60,893 nucleotides of DNA from Christensenella sp. UBA4379 (GCA_002391225.1 DGRV01000096.1:1-60893), one strand, 5' to 3'; positions 1-10,005 are shown, counted from the first letter of the stretch. Notes: a model not told the origin generated them from the sequence alone. Program-made: numbers and translations.

Positions 1-3000
1 GTAACGAACAAGTACACACCTGAGATCACTCATATTGAAATCAAGAAGGTCTGGGACGACGACGGAAACAACGACGGCTATCGTCCGAGCGCCGCGGAAT
101 ACGCTAACAGCGTACATCTGATGGTGGGCGAGGATGAAGTCACTGTTGAAGCGCCGATCGTGAAGACCGTGACCGACAACGACGACAACACCTACACCGT
201 TACCTTCACCAACCTGCCCAAGTACGCGGAAGGCAAAGTGATCGATTACACGGTGAAGGAAGACGAGATCGAAGGATACACCGCCGACAATTCCGAGGTT
301 AGCAACGGCGGGAAGATCACCAACACGCATGAAGCGGACAAGACCGAGACGACTGTCACGAAGATCTGGGACGACAGCGAGAACCAGAAGAAGGTGCGTC
401 CGGAGAGTGTCACGCTGAAGCTGCTGGCAAACAACGTCGAATACGCAAGCTTCGAAATCGGACCGAACTATCAGGCCGAAGAGACCGCCGCGTATAAGAC
501 GGAACTGAAGCTGGAAAGCGAAGACAAGTGGACGCTGAAGGTCACCGAGTTGCCCGCGTATGAAGATGGTGTGGAACTGACCTACAGCTGGATCGAAGTC
601 ATTCCGGATGGTTACACCATCAGCAAGTTCGATGTCGATCCTTCTGACGGCTCTGCTGAAATCACCAATACCTACAATCCCGAACGGTTCTGCCTGACTG
701 TGCTGAAGGTGTGGGACGACGACAACGACAGCGCGGGCTTCAGACCGGAAGAGATCAAGGTGAAGCTGAGCGCGAAGTCGAGCGAAGGCGAAGAGATCGA
801 AGTAACCGACGCGGAAGGCAATAAGTTCGAAAAGGACTACACTCTGACAGCGGCTAACAACTGGTCTGCGATGATCCTCGGACTGCCTGTCTACTACGAA
901 GGCGAAAAGATCAATTACAGCTGGACAGAATCTGCGGTTGAAGGGTATGAATCTAACATCACCAAGGATGAAACCGGCAAGATCACCTATCTGACCAACC
1001 GTTACATCGAAGAGCCTGAGAAGATCGAAACTAATCCTTATGAAGGCACCGGTGAACTGGGCGGCGTGAAGGTCGGCGACGAGATTACCTACGAGATCAA
1101 CTACAGGAACTATAAGTTTGTCTCGGCAGATGTCAGCATCGCGGATAAACTGGACGCGAACGTTGAGTTCGTAAAGGCTAGCAACGATGGCGCCTATGAC
1201 GCTGCGACCCATACTGTCAACTGGAAACTGGTTGGAGTAGCAGCCGGTAAGGCGGACAAGGTAAGCCTGACGGTGAAGGTGCTCGAAGGTGCGCTGCAGA
1301 GCAAGGGCGGCGAAGGTAAGGTCGTGAACGGCGGTGAGTCTACATCGGTACAGATCAATAATGAAACTGTCTACCATGTGGAAGAAGTCGTGAACCCCGT
1401 ACCTGAAGAACCGCACAAGAAAGAGAAGACGCCTTACGAAGGTACCGGCATCCTCGGCGGCGTGAAGGTCGGCGACGAGATCAGTTACGAGATCAGCTAT
1501 AAGAACTACAAGTCTGTTGCTGCTGACGTAACGATCAAGGATAAGCTCGACGCGAATGTTGAGTTTGTCAACGCTGACAACCAGGGCGCTTATGTGAAGG
1601 AAGACCATACGGTCGTCTGGACAGTGAAGGAAGTGCCTGCTGGTGAGGAAGGCAAGGTCACGCTGACGGTCAAGGTACTGGAAGGCGCTCAGAAGTCTAA
1701 CGGCGGCGAAGGCAAGGTCGTGAACGGCGGCGAATCTACAACTGTGAAGGTCGGCAACGATACTGAGTACAGTGTGGAATCCGTCGAGAACCCCGTGCCC
1801 GAAGAACCGCACAAGAAGGAGATCACGCCTTATGAAGGCACCGGCGAACTCGGCGGTGTCCAGGTGGGCGACGAGATCACCTACGAAATCAGCTACAAGA
1901 ATTACAAGGCCGAGGCTGCTACAGTCACCATCAAGGATACGCTGGACGAGAACGTAGAGTTTGTGTCCGCGAGCAACAATGGCGAACATAAGAGCGGCAT
2001 CGTGACCTGGAAGATTGAGAACGTCGCGGCAGGCGCAGATGGCAAGGTCACTCTGACGGTGAAAGTGCTCGAGGGCGCGCTGCAGAGCAAGGGCGGCGAA
2101 GGCAAGGTCGTGAACGGCGGCGAATCTACAACTGTGAAGGTCGGCAACGATACTGAGTACAGTGTGGAGACTGTCGAGAACCCGGTGCCCGAGAAGCCCG
2201 TGAAGAAAGAGACTGCGCCGTATGAAGGCACAGGAGTGCTGGGCGGCGTGAAGGTCGGCGACGAAATCACCTATGAGATCAGCTACAGGAACTACAAGTC
2301 TGAAGAAGCTGATGTAGTCATCGAAGACAAGCTGGACAAGAACGTAGCGTTCGTGTCTGCTGACAACGAAGGTACAGAGGCTGACGGTATTGTAACCTGG
2401 ACGCTGAAGAAGGTGCCTGCAGGCGCAGAAGGTAAGGTCACCCTGACGGTGAAGGTGCTCGAGGGCGCATTGCAGAGCAAGGGCGGCGAAGGCAAGGTTA
2501 TTAACGACGGTAAGACAACTTGGGTATCGGTTAACAACGAGACCAAGTATCATGTGGAATCCGTCGAGAACCCCGTGCCCGAAGAACCGCACAAGAAGGA
2601 AATCGCGCCTTACGAAGGCACTGGTGTGCTGGGCGGCGTGAAGGTCGGCGACGATATCAGTTATGAGATCAGCTATAAGAACTATAAGTCTGTTGCTGCT
2701 GATGTAACGATCAAGGATAAGCTCGACGCGAATGTTGAGTTTGTCAACGCTGACAACCAGGGCGCTTATGTGAAGGAAGACCATACGGTCGTCTGGACAG
2801 TAAAGGAAGTGCCTGCTGGTGAGGAAGGCAAGGTCACGCTGACGGTCAAGGTACTGGAAGGCGCTCAGACGTCGAACGGCGGCGAAGGCAAGGTCGTGAA
2901 CGGCGGCGAAACCACGACAGTACAGATCGGCAACGATACTGAGTACAGTGTGGAATCCGTCGAGAACCCCGTACCCGAAGAACCGCACAAGGAAGAAACC

Positions 3001-6000
3001 GCGCCTTACGAAGGCACTGGTGTGCTGGGCGGCGTGAAGGTTGGCGACGAGATCACCTACAAGATCAGCTACATGAACTATAAGTCTAAAGCTGCGAATG
3101 TGGTGATCAGGGATGCTCTGGATGGAAATGTAGAATTTGTATCCGCGAGCAATGACGGCGAGGAAGCCGATGGCGTTGTGACCTGGACGATCAAGGAAGT
3201 GCCTGCTGGAGAAACTGGCTTTGTCACACTGACGGTGAAGGTGCTTGAAGGAGCGCTTGAATCTAACGGCGGAGACGGCAAGGTGGTCAACGGCGGCGAG
3301 ACGACGACGGTCAAGGTTGGCAACGACAGCGAGTACAGCGTCGAAGAAGTCGAGAACCCCGTGCCCGAAGAACCGCACAAGAAGGAGATCACGCCTTACG
3401 AAGGCACCGGCGTCCTTGGCGGTGTGCATGTAGGCGACGAGATCACCTACGAGATCAGCTACAAGAACTACAAGACCGAAGCGGCTGTCGTGACCATCAA
3501 GGATACGCTGGATAAGAACGTAGAGTTCGTGAAGGCGAGCAACGATGGTACAGCAGCAGACGGCGTTGTGACCTGGAAGATCGAGAACGTGCCCGCTGGT
3601 GCAACCGGCAGCGTCACGTTGACGGTGAAGGTGCTGGAAGGCGCTCAGACGTCGAACGGCGGAAGCGGCAAGGTCGTGAACGGCGGCGAATCCACGACGG
3701 TACAGATCGGCAACGATACTGAGTACAGTGTGGAAGAAGTCGAGAACCCTGTGCCCGAAGAACCGCACAAGACGGAGACCGCGCCCTACGAAGGCATCGG
3801 CGAACTGGGCGGCGTCAAGGTCGGTGACGAGATCACCTACGAAATCAGTTACAAGAACTATAAGCTTGAGCCTGCCACTGTGACCATCAAGGATACACTG
3901 GATAAGAACGTAGAGTTCGTGAAGGCAAGCAACGATGGTACAGCAGCAGACGGCGTTGTGACCTGGAAGATCGAGAACGTGCCCGCTGGCGCAACCGGCA
4001 GCGTCACGCTGACGGTGAAGGTGCTGGAAGGCGCTCTCAGATCGAATGGCGGAAACGGCAAGGTCGTGAACGGCGGCGAATCCACAACGGTACAGATCGG
4101 AAACGATACTGAGTATCATGTGGAAGAAGTCGAGAACCCCGTACCTGAAGTGCCGCACAAGAAAGAGATCACGCCTTACGAAGGCACCGGCATCCTCGGC
4201 GGCGTCAAGGTCGGCGACGAGATCACCTACGAAATCAGCTACAAGAACTATAAGTCTGTTGCTGCTGACGTAACGATCAAGGATAAGCTGGACGCGAATG
4301 TTGAGTTCGTATCTGCGGACAACAAGGGCGCCTATGTGAAGGATGACCATACGGTTGTCTGGACGGTGAAGGATGTGCCTGCCGGTCAGGAAGGCAAGGT
4401 CACGCTGACCGTCAAGGTACTGGAAGGCGCGCTGAAGTCTAACGGTGGCGCTGGCAAGGTGGTCAACGGCGGCAAATCCACGACGGTACAGATCGGCAAC
4501 GATCATGAGTACAGTGTGGAAGAAGTCGAGAACCCGTTGGATATTACTACAGCGACCGTCACCAAGATCTGGGACGACAGTGAGAATCAGAAGAATGTCC
4601 GTCCCGACACGATCGTCCTGAAGCTGCTGGCGAACAACGAACTGTATCACAGCTTCACCATCGGCAAGGATTATAAGGCCGAAGACGAAGCAGGATACAA
4701 GACGACCTTCGAGAAGAAGGACAACGAATGGGTACTGAAAGTAGAGAATCTGCCGATGTACTCTGAAGGAGTCCAGCAGGCGTATACCTGGGTGGAAGAA
4801 GTTCCTGAAGGGTATACGATCAGCAGCTATGAAGTTGCCAAGGATGGCAAGACTACCATTACCAACACCTACGACAGCGAACGGTTCTGCCTGACGGTCC
4901 TGAAGGTGTGGGACGATGACAACAACAGCGCCGGCTTCCGTCCGAAAGAGCTGAAGGTTATCCTGAACGCGAAGGCGGGCGAGACGGAACTGAAAGTCAC
5001 CGAACTCCTTGACGCGGAAGGCAAGGCGAGCTTCAAGTCTGAGTATACGCTGAGTGACAGCAACAACTGGGCCGCGATCGTGACCGGTCTGCCGATCTAC
5101 TACAACGGCACCGAGATCACCTACAGCTGGACCGAGGATGAAAAGGATCTTGGCAAGTATACCGCGACGCAGTCTCTGGACGAGACAAAGAAGATCACCT
5201 ACCTGACCAACACCTATGTGCCTGAAACGACTGAGACCACGGTCAAGAAGGAATGGGTGGACGAAGGACATCAGGACAAACGGCCGGAGAGCATCGTCAT
5301 GATCCTGAAGGGGAATGACAAGACGGTGGCTTCCGCTGAGCTGAAAGCGCCCGACTGGAGCGCGACTGTCAAGGATCTGCCGAAGTACGCTGAAGGCAAG
5401 GAAATCGATTATGTCTGGGCTGAAGCCGCTGTGCCGGCCGGATATAATCCCAAGCCGACCAGCAAGGTGGATGGCAGCACGACCACCATTACGAACACGT
5501 ATCTGACAGGTTCGCTGGTGATTGAGAAGGCCTTCTCCGATAACGTGAAAGACCTTGACGCGGTCAAGAACCTTGAGTTCCGTATCGTGGGTCCGGACTA
5601 TGACGAGAAGGTGAAGCTCTCCGAGTTCGTCAAGCAGGAGGACGGCAAGTTCAGGTATGAGATCAAGAACCTGACGCCCGGACAGTATCTGGTCTATGAG
5701 ACCAATGCGGATACCCTGTTTGCACAGACGAACCCGAACCTGAAGTATGTCGGAGGCTCGAAGCCGGTCGAAGCCAAGAAGGTGAATACGGGCGAGACCG
5801 TGACCTTCAGCTTCACCAACAACTACAGCGGCGTCTCGACTTCCGTGAACGTGATGAAGATCTGGAACGATATGGATAACCTGGATGGTTCCAGACCGGA
5901 GTCTATCACGATGACCCTGACGAACACCGGCGCAACGGTCACCCTGAATGAGGCGAACGGATGGTCTGCTTCGATTGACAATCTGGATCTGTACGATCAG

Positions 6001-6516
6001 AACGGAAAGGAAATCGAGTATATCTGGTCCGAGCCTGAGGTGGAGGGCTATACGCCTGAGACGATGAAGTACGGCAACGTCACCGTCTTCATCAACACCC
6101 ACGAACCGGAGCTGACCAGCGTCACCGTCAAGAAGGTCTGGGACGACCGGAACAACCGTGCGAAACTGAGGCCGTCCATCCTGAGAGTGCATTTGAGCAC
6201 CGGAAACGACTATTACCTGACAGAGGACAACAACTGGACGGTAACGGTCGATAACCTGCCCAAGTATAAGAACGGTCTCGAGATCGAGTACACCTGGAGC
6301 GAGCAGACCGTGGTCGGTTACACGCAGTCGAACGTAGAAATTACGACGGCCAACGATGGAACGAAGGTTACCACCTTCACCAACCGTTACCGTGTGACGA
6401 CTCCTCCGACGCCTGGCAACCCGCCGCCCACGACTCCTCCGGTAGAGATCGAAGAGTATGAGACGCCTCTGAACATCCGTGTTCTCATCAACCACGTTGG
6501 CGACTGCTTCGATTAA
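1..6516 (+). CDS. Giant Cna-B repeat surface adhesin (5' end outside window)
   Basis: The reading frame is open from base 1, so the start and any signal peptide lie upstream; 2171 codons are visible. Order: three Cna-B modules (about codons 12-337; the hallmark KVWDDxxNxxGxRP is seen repeatedly), nine ~130-residue DUF11-like repeats each opening with PYEGTGxLGGVKVGDE (about codons 340-1510), three more Cna-B modules, one unassigned Ig-like module (about 1838-1943), two more Cna-B modules, a Pro/Thr stretch, and a tail ending INHVGDCFD. Cna-B domains normally form stalks stabilised by Lys-Asn isopeptide bonds. There is no LPXTG motif, hydrophobic segment or basic tail at the C-terminus, which is odd for such a stalk; the same type of tail recurs in the protein at 23326-25929. 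A surface adhesin or stalk role is inferred from domain content. Confidence 0.9.
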   Translation, partial: VTNKYTPEITHIEIKKVWDDDGNNDGYRPSAAEYANSVHLMVGEDEVTVEAPIVKTVTDNDDNTYTVTFTNLPKYAEGKVIDYTVKEDEIEGYTADNSEVSNGGKITNTHEADKTETTVTKIWDDSENQKKVRPESVTLKLLANNVEYASFEIGPNYQAEETAAYKTELKLESEDKWTLKVTELPAYEDGVELTYSWIEVIPDGYTISKFDVDPSDGSAEITNTYNPERFCLTVLKVWDDDNDSAGFRPEEIKVKLSAKSSEGEEIEVTDAEGNKFEKDYTLTAANNWSAMILGLPVYYEGEKINYSWTESAVEGYESNITKDETGKITYLTNRYIEEPEKIETNPYEGTGELGGVKVGDEITYEINYRNYKFVSADVSIADKLDANVEFVKASNDGAYDAATHTVNWKLVGVAAGKADKVSLTVKVLEGALQSKGGEGKVVNGGESTSVQINNETVYHVEEVVNPVPEEPHKKEKTPYEGTGILGGVKVGDEISYEISYKNYKSVAADVTIKDKLDANVEFVNADNQGAYVKEDHTVVWTVKEVPAGEEGKVTLTVKVLEGAQKSNGGEGKVVNGGESTTVKVGNDTEYSVESVENPVPEEPHKKEITPYEGTGELGGVQVGDEITYEISYKNYKAEAATVTIKDTLDENVEFVSASNNGEHKSGIVTWKIENVAAGADGKVTLTVKVLEGALQSKGGEGKVVNGGESTTVKVGNDTEYSVETVENPVPEKPVKKETAPYEGTGVLGGVKVGDEITYEISYRNYKSEEADVVIEDKLDKNVAFVSADNEGTEADGIVTWTLKKVPAGAEGKVTLTVKVLEGALQSKGGEGKVINDGKTTWVSVNNETKYHVESVENPVPEEPHKKEIAPYEGTGVLGGVKVGDDISYEISYKNYKSVAADVTIKDKLDANVEFVNADNQGAYVKEDHTVVWTVKEVPAGEEGKVTLTVKVLEGAQTSNGGEGKVVNGGETTTVQIGNDTEYSVESVENPVPEEPHKEETAPYEGTGVLGGVKVGDEITYKISYMNYKSKAANVVIRDALDGNVEFVSASNDGEEADGVVTWTIKEVPAGETGFVTLTVKVLEGALESNGGDGKVVNGGETTTVKVGNDSEYSVEEVENPVPEEPHKKEITPYEGTGVLGGVHVGDEITYEISYKNYKTEAAVVTIKDTLDKNVEFVKASNDGTAADGVVTWKIENVPAGATGSVTLTVKVLEGAQTSNGGSGKVVNGGESTTVQIGNDTEYSVEEVENPVPEEPHKTETAPYEGIGELGGVKVGDEITYEISYKNYKLEPATVTIKDTLDKNVEFVKASNDGTAADGVVTWKIENVPAGATGSVTLTVKVLEGALRSNGGNGKVVNGGESTTVQIGNDTEYHVEEVENPVPEVPHKKEITPYEGTGILGGVKVGDEITYEISYKNYKSVAADVTIKDKLDANVEFVSADNKGAYVKDDHTVVWTVKDVPAGQEGKVTLTVKVLEGALKSNGGAGKVVNGGKSTTVQIGNDHEYSVEEVENPLDITTATVTKIWDDSENQKNVRPDTIVLKLLANNELYHSFTIGKDYKAEDEAGYKTTFEKKDNEWVLKVENLPMYSEGVQQAYTWVEEVPEGYTISSYEVAKDGKTTITNTYDSERFCLTVLKVWDDDNNSAGFRPKELKVILNAKAGETELKVTELLDAEGKASFKSEYTLSDSNNWAAIVTGLPIYYNGTEITYSWTEDEKDLGKYTATQSLDETKKITYLTNTYVPETTETTVKKEWVDEGHQDKRPESIVMILKGNDKTVASAELKAPDWSATVKDLPKYAEGKEIDYVWAEAAVPAGYNPKPTSKVDGSTTTITNTYLTGSLVIEKAFSDNVKDLDAVKNLEFRIVGPDYDEKVKLSEFVKQEDGKFRYEIKNLTPGQYLVYETNADTLFAQTNPNLKYVGGSKPVEAKKVNTGETVTFSFTNNYSGVSTSVNVMKIWNDMDNLDGSRPESITMTLTNTGATVTLNEANGWSASIDNLDLYDQNGKEIEYIWSEPEVEGYTPETMKYGNVTVFINTHEPELTSVTVKKVWDDRNNRAKLRPSILRVHLSTGNDYYLTEDNNWTVTVDNLPKYKNGLEIEYTWSEQTVVGYTQSNVEITTANDGTKVTTFTNRYRVTTPPTPGNPPPTTPPVEIEEYETPLNIRVLINHVGDCFD
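1018..4530 (+). repeat. Nine tandem ~390-bp coding repeats
   Basis: Nine in-frame copies of a ~130-codon unit, each beginning near PYEGTG and ending near ENPVPEEPHKKE. Copies 2 and 5 are almost identical over more than 200 bp (around 1502-1730 and 2681-2910), and copies 7 and 8 are likewise nearly identical, which suggests recent duplication or gene conversion. The array is bracketed by two related Cna-B pairs (about 349-1017 and 4549-5218). Confidence 0.92.
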
Positions 6517-6541
6517 CAAGCACCAAATCTCCCGTAGCCGT

Positions 6542-6579
6542 CCTCCTCTGATACCGGGCGAAAGCCCGATCAGGGGAGG
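6542..6579 (+). terminator. Stable hairpin between adhesin and SBP genes, no U-tract
   Basis: A long stem (CCTCCTCTGAT pairing with ATCAGGGGAGG, one G-U) continues into GGGC-GAAA-GCCC with a GNRA tetraloop. It is followed by GC-rich sequence rather than a T run, so it may act as an mRNA stability or processing element, or a leaky stop, rather than a classical intrinsic terminator. A comparable hairpin sits at the same place in the second adhesin-SBP pair (25950-25982). Confidence 0.6.
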
Positions 6580-6616
6580 CGGCGGGGGAGCAGACAAAAG
6601 AAAGGAGATAGCGTAA

Positions 6617-9073
6617 ATGAAAACCAATAAGTGCTTGTCCCTTCTGCTGGCGCTGGTGCTTTGCTTCACTTCTCTGGCAAGCACGCTGACCGTAGCGTTC
6701 GCGGAGAATGAAGAGGAAATCGAGGAAACCTCTGAACTGCCTGAAACTGAAAACGCCGAATCGGACGAAGATTCGGAAGATGACGATGATGCCGAGGAAG
6801 CCGAACTCTCAGAAGACGAAGATCTTTATCCTGACGAGCTGAGAGTAGGCCATCCGACCATCACCAAGGGCGATTTCTTTACCGAGATGTTCGGCAACGA
6901 TACGGCCGATATCGACGTAAGAGCCCTGATTCACGGCTATAACCTGGTCAACTGGGACCAGAACCAGGGTGTGTACCTGATCGACGAATCCGTCGTGGAA
7001 AGCGTTCTGGTGGTGCAGAACGAGATCGGGGATAAGACGTATTACTTGGGTCTGTACGACGATCTCTATTATTCCGATGGAACCCCCATCACCGCTTGGG
7101 ATTATGCTTTCAGCATTCTTCTGATGATGGCCCCGGAGATTGAGCAGATCGGTGGGAAGATATACCGCTCCGAGCATATTCTTGGGTCTCATGAATACCT
7201 GACGGGGCAGCTTCCCTATCTGAACGGCGTCGCCGTGATCGACGATCATCAGCTGGCCATTACGCTGGATCATAAATTCCTGCCCTACTTCTTCGAGACC
7301 GGTCTGCTGCTGACCGTCCCGTATCCGATCTCTGTGATCGCCCCTGGCTGCAAGGTATACGCGGGCCAGGCGGAGGACCTGGGGGATGGCTACGGCTTCG
7401 GCATCCGCATCGGCAACGAGGACGAGAGCGTCGAGGAACCGATCTTCACGGCGGAACTGCTCAATAAGACGATTCTTGACCCGGAAACCGGCTATAATTC
7501 CCATCCGTCCGTCGTTTCCGGCCCTTATAAGCTGATTGATTACGATTATGAGACCGCTCATTTTGAAATCAATGAATACTTTAAGGGCGCCTGGGTGTAC
7601 AACACCCTGCCGGAGGACTTCCAGTTTGACGTCCAGCGGCACGCTGGCACGGGTACCGGCACCCTGGTTCACAACAACCATACCGGCCCCAACATCTATG
7701 CCTATAACCGGCTGGACCGGGAAGGCAACGAGTATGAGATCTACCTGGTGAAGCCCACCATCCAGCACATCAGCTTCTCCGTGGCCGACAACGATACCAT
7801 GGCGGAGGACCTGGCGACAGGCAAATTCCACCTGGTGAACAAGGTCGTCTACGGCCCGACGATCCAGGAATGCATGGGCCTTCGCACGATGGGCTCCATC
7901 GTGCCGGTGCCGGATCACGAAGTGGAGGATCGGGAAGAGCCGAGAGAGGCGACAGCCAGCATCAATTATCAGAACTATCCGCGCATCGGCCTTGCTTTCG
8001 TGACCTTCAGCTATGACTGGCCTACCGTCCACGAGATGGAAGTCCGTCAGGCCCTGGCCTGGTGTATGGACCGTGACCAGCTGACGCAGGATTACTGCCA
8101 GGGCTTCGGCCAGACGGTGGATGGGTATTTCGGCATCGAACAGTGGGAATACCTCATCTGCACGGATCAGCTGGAATATCCCGTGAACTTCATCAACGAC
8201 CCGATCCACTTCGGCAAAGACCTTGACGAGCTGGCCATGTACAAGAACATGTACGCGACCACCGATGAAGAGTACCAGAAGATGATCGAGGCCTGGGAAA
8301 AGCTGAACCTGGATAACCTGGTGCACTACGGTGTCTATGACCTGGAAAACGATCCTGGACGCACCGATAAGATCGGTATCCGGAAGGCCAATCTCCTTCT
8401 GGACGCCGCTCACTGGACGCTCAACCGCGACGGAGAAAAGTATGATCCCGCGAAGGACGACGTCCGCTGCAAGATGATCGACGGGAAACTGATTGCGCTG
8501 GATCTGACGATGCTGTACCCGCGCGGGAACCACATCGTGGATACCCTGCAGGAGAACTGGTTCGACAATCTGGCCCAGGTCGGTGTCAAGGTTACGCTGG
8601 TCCCCGAGGATATGGAGCTGCTGCTGAAGCGGTATTACCGCGAGGAAGAGCGCACCACCGATATGATCTACCTGGCGACCAACTTCCACGTGATCGTCGA
8701 TCCGGCCATCACCTACAGCACGGATGACACCGCGGATCACCTGATCTGGAATAACACCTATTCTGACGACGAAGACCTTTGGTACCGCGCTGTCAACATG
8801 CGCAAGACGGATCCGAAGGACGTCTACGACTACGTGGTCAAGTGGATCAGCTTCCAGGAGCGGTACAACGAAGTGCTGCCGACGATCCCGATCTACAGCA
8901 ACATCTACTTCGATTTCTATACCTCCCAGCTGCAGAACTACTGGATTACCGCCCACGTCACCTGGACCCAGGCGATTCTGGAGAGCTACTTCGGCGAAGC
9001 GCCCGAAACGCAGAGCGAAGCGCCGGCCGAAGAGAGCACGGAATCTGACAGCGGACTGGTTGAAATCGAATGA
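6617..9073 (+). CDS. Secreted SBP_bac_5 (OppA-like) solute-binding protein, orphan
   Basis: An 818-aa protein preceded by AAAGGAGA. Residues 1-29 form a signal peptide with a probable AFA cleavage site; no lipobox is present. A strongly acidic Glu/Asp linker (about 30-72) leads into a periplasmic-binding-protein family 5 fold: DLYYSDGTPITAWDYAFS and the later VRQALAWCMDRDQ are typical of extracellular family 5 peptide/nickel-binding proteins. No permease or ATPase of an Opp-type transporter adjoins it. It lies 100 bp after a Cna-B adhesin and is clearly paralogous to the protein at 26033-28012, which has the same type of neighbour. The C-terminus ends in acidic residues (VEIE). Peptide binding is family-level inference; a non-transport surface role is possible because it lacks both a lipid anchor and partners. 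Confidence 0.85.
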   Translation: MKTNKCLSLLLALVLCFTSLASTLTVAFAENEEEIEETSELPETENAESDEDSEDDDDAEEAELSEDEDLYPDELRVGHPTITKGDFFTEMFGNDTADIDVRALIHGYNLVNWDQNQGVYLIDESVVESVLVVQNEIGDKTYYLGLYDDLYYSDGTPITAWDYAFSILLMMAPEIEQIGGKIYRSEHILGSHEYLTGQLPYLNGVAVIDDHQLAITLDHKFLPYFFETGLLLTVPYPISVIAPGCKVYAGQAEDLGDGYGFGIRIGNEDESVEEPIFTAELLNKTILDPETGYNSHPSVVSGPYKLIDYDYETAHFEINEYFKGAWVYNTLPEDFQFDVQRHAGTGTGTLVHNNHTGPNIYAYNRLDREGNEYEIYLVKPTIQHISFSVADNDTMAEDLATGKFHLVNKVVYGPTIQECMGLRTMGSIVPVPDHEVEDREEPREATASINYQNYPRIGLAFVTFSYDWPTVHEMEVRQALAWCMDRDQLTQDYCQGFGQTVDGYFGIEQWEYLICTDQLEYPVNFINDPIHFGKDLDELAMYKNMYATTDEEYQKMIEAWEKLNLDNLVHYGVYDLENDPGRTDKIGIRKANLLLDAAHWTLNRDGEKYDPAKDDVRCKMIDGKLIALDLTMLYPRGNHIVDTLQENWFDNLAQVGVKVTLVPEDMELLLKRYYREEERTTDMIYLATNFHVIVDPAITYSTDDTADHLIWNNTYSDDEDLWYRAVNMRKTDPKDVYDYVVKWISFQERYNEVLPTIPIYSNIYFDFYTSQLQNYWITAHVTWTQAILESYFGEAPETQSEAPAEESTESDSGLVEIE

Positions 9074-9107
9074 TCTGACATTCAGAAGCCACAATCGTTA
9101 AAAACAT

Positions 9108-9157
9108 ACGGACGCCTGCCGACCTGATGAAGGGAAGCGGGCGTCCGTTCTATTTTG
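9108..9157 (+). terminator. Probable terminator after the SBP gene
   Basis: A perfect 9-bp inverted repeat (ACGGACGCC / GGCGTCCGT) with a 23-nt loop is followed by the T-rich TCTATTTTG. It separates the SBP gene from the promoter of the TetR gene. Confidence 0.6.
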
Positions 9158-9189
9158 ACGATTCAGAATTGTAAAAACTGAGACAAAGG

Positions 9190-9203
9190 GTGGCAAATGT
9201 CAC
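9190..9203 (+). promoter_or_regulatory. Imperfect palindrome, candidate regulator site
   Basis: GTGGCA-AA-TGTCAC is a near-palindrome about 30 bp upstream of the -35 box of the TetR-family gene. It could be an operator, but only position supports this. Confidence 0.25.
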
Positions 9204-9233
9204 GATGATGCCATTATTAACGCTGAAAAACAC

Positions 9234-9262
9234 TTGAAAAACAGGGCATTTCTTGCTATAAT
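9234..9262 (+). promoter_or_regulatory. Sigma-A promoter of the TetR gene
   Basis: TTGAAA, 17-bp spacer, TATAAT, with a TGC extension just before the -10 box. It lies about 50 bp before the start codon. Confidence 0.8.
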
Positions 9263-9312
9263 GAGACGACGAAGCTCAAAAATACTTCGGACGATTCTGC
9301 TTAGGAGGATGA

Positions 9313-9969
9313 ATGGGTGTAACGAATCAGCCGGAACGCGGATGGAAGACGGCCAAACGGAAGCGCATCACGGAAACGGGCTTCAATATTTTCTCCGAGA
9401 GGGGCATCGAAGCGGTGACCATGCCGGAGGTTGCTGAAGCCAGTGGGGTGAGCCGCGCCACCCTGTATCGCTATTTTCCCACGAAGCTGGACCTGGTGTT
9501 AGCCATCGGCTTGGAGACCTGGGCGGATTACATTAACTACAGGACGGAGCTTATTGCTCCCGAGACCAATGCGAACTGGACAGCGGCGGAATTTCTTGGC
9601 TATTTTCTGGATTCCTTTATCGACCTGTACCGACATCATCGTGACCTGCTTCGTTTCAATTATGACCTGAACAGCTTTATGCGCAAGGAAAGCGGTGCCG
9701 CGCAGGTAATCGGTATATACCAGGAAATCGCTGTCGGCGTGCGCGCCCAGTTCCACGACCTGTTTGAGCGCGGCAAGAAGGATGGGACGATCCGGACGGA
9801 CCTCCAGGAGGAGAGCATGTTTTCCGGGCCCTTTCACATCATGCTGGCGGCCATCACCCGTTACTCGGTGGGCCTGCTGTACCTGACACAGCCTGAGGAG
9901 CAGGAGCGGGAGCTGATCGTCCTTCGTGACTTGCTCTATGACCACATGACCGTGAAGCGTGAAGCGTAA
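9313..9969 (+). CDS. TetR/AcrR-family transcriptional regulator
   Basis: 218 aa. The N-terminal helix-turn-helix (about residues 12-60) shows the usual pattern: ITETGFNIFSERGIEAVTM followed by EVAEASGVSRATLYRYFPTK. The C-terminal ligand/dimer domain is helical and has no recognisable ligand signature. The ATG start has AGGAGG four bases upstream and its own good promoter (9234-9262). It is a single gene between the adhesin-SBP pair and a BTAD regulator; its targets are unknown, with autoregulation or control of neighbouring surface genes most likely from position. Confidence 0.9.
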   Translation: MGVTNQPERGWKTAKRKRITETGFNIFSERGIEAVTMPEVAEASGVSRATLYRYFPTKLDLVLAIGLETWADYINYRTELIAPETNANWTAAEFLGYFLDSFIDLYRHHRDLLRFNYDLNSFMRKESGAAQVIGIYQEIAVGVRAQFHDLFERGKKDGTIRTDLQEESMFSGPFHIMLAAITRYSVGLLYLTQPEEQERELIVLRDLLYDHMTVKREA

Positions 9970-10005
9970 GCTTCATACAATTGTAATCCTTTCTTCATAG
10001 CTTTT

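Noticed and set aside
1018..4530. Periodic repeats considered as a CRISPR array or satellite
   Set aside because: The ~390-bp units are in-frame protein repeats with no short repeat-spacer structure.
6396..6516. Search for an LPXTG-like sorting signal at the end of the first adhesin
   Set aside because: The end has no LPXTG/TPDTG-like pentapeptide, hydrophobic helix or basic tail, so a standard sortase signal was not called.
6809..9094. A 761-codon open frame on the minus strand opposite the first SBP gene
   Set aside because: It is antisense to a gene with a signal peptide and clear family motifs; its translation has no recognisable domain and arises from GC-rich codon bias.
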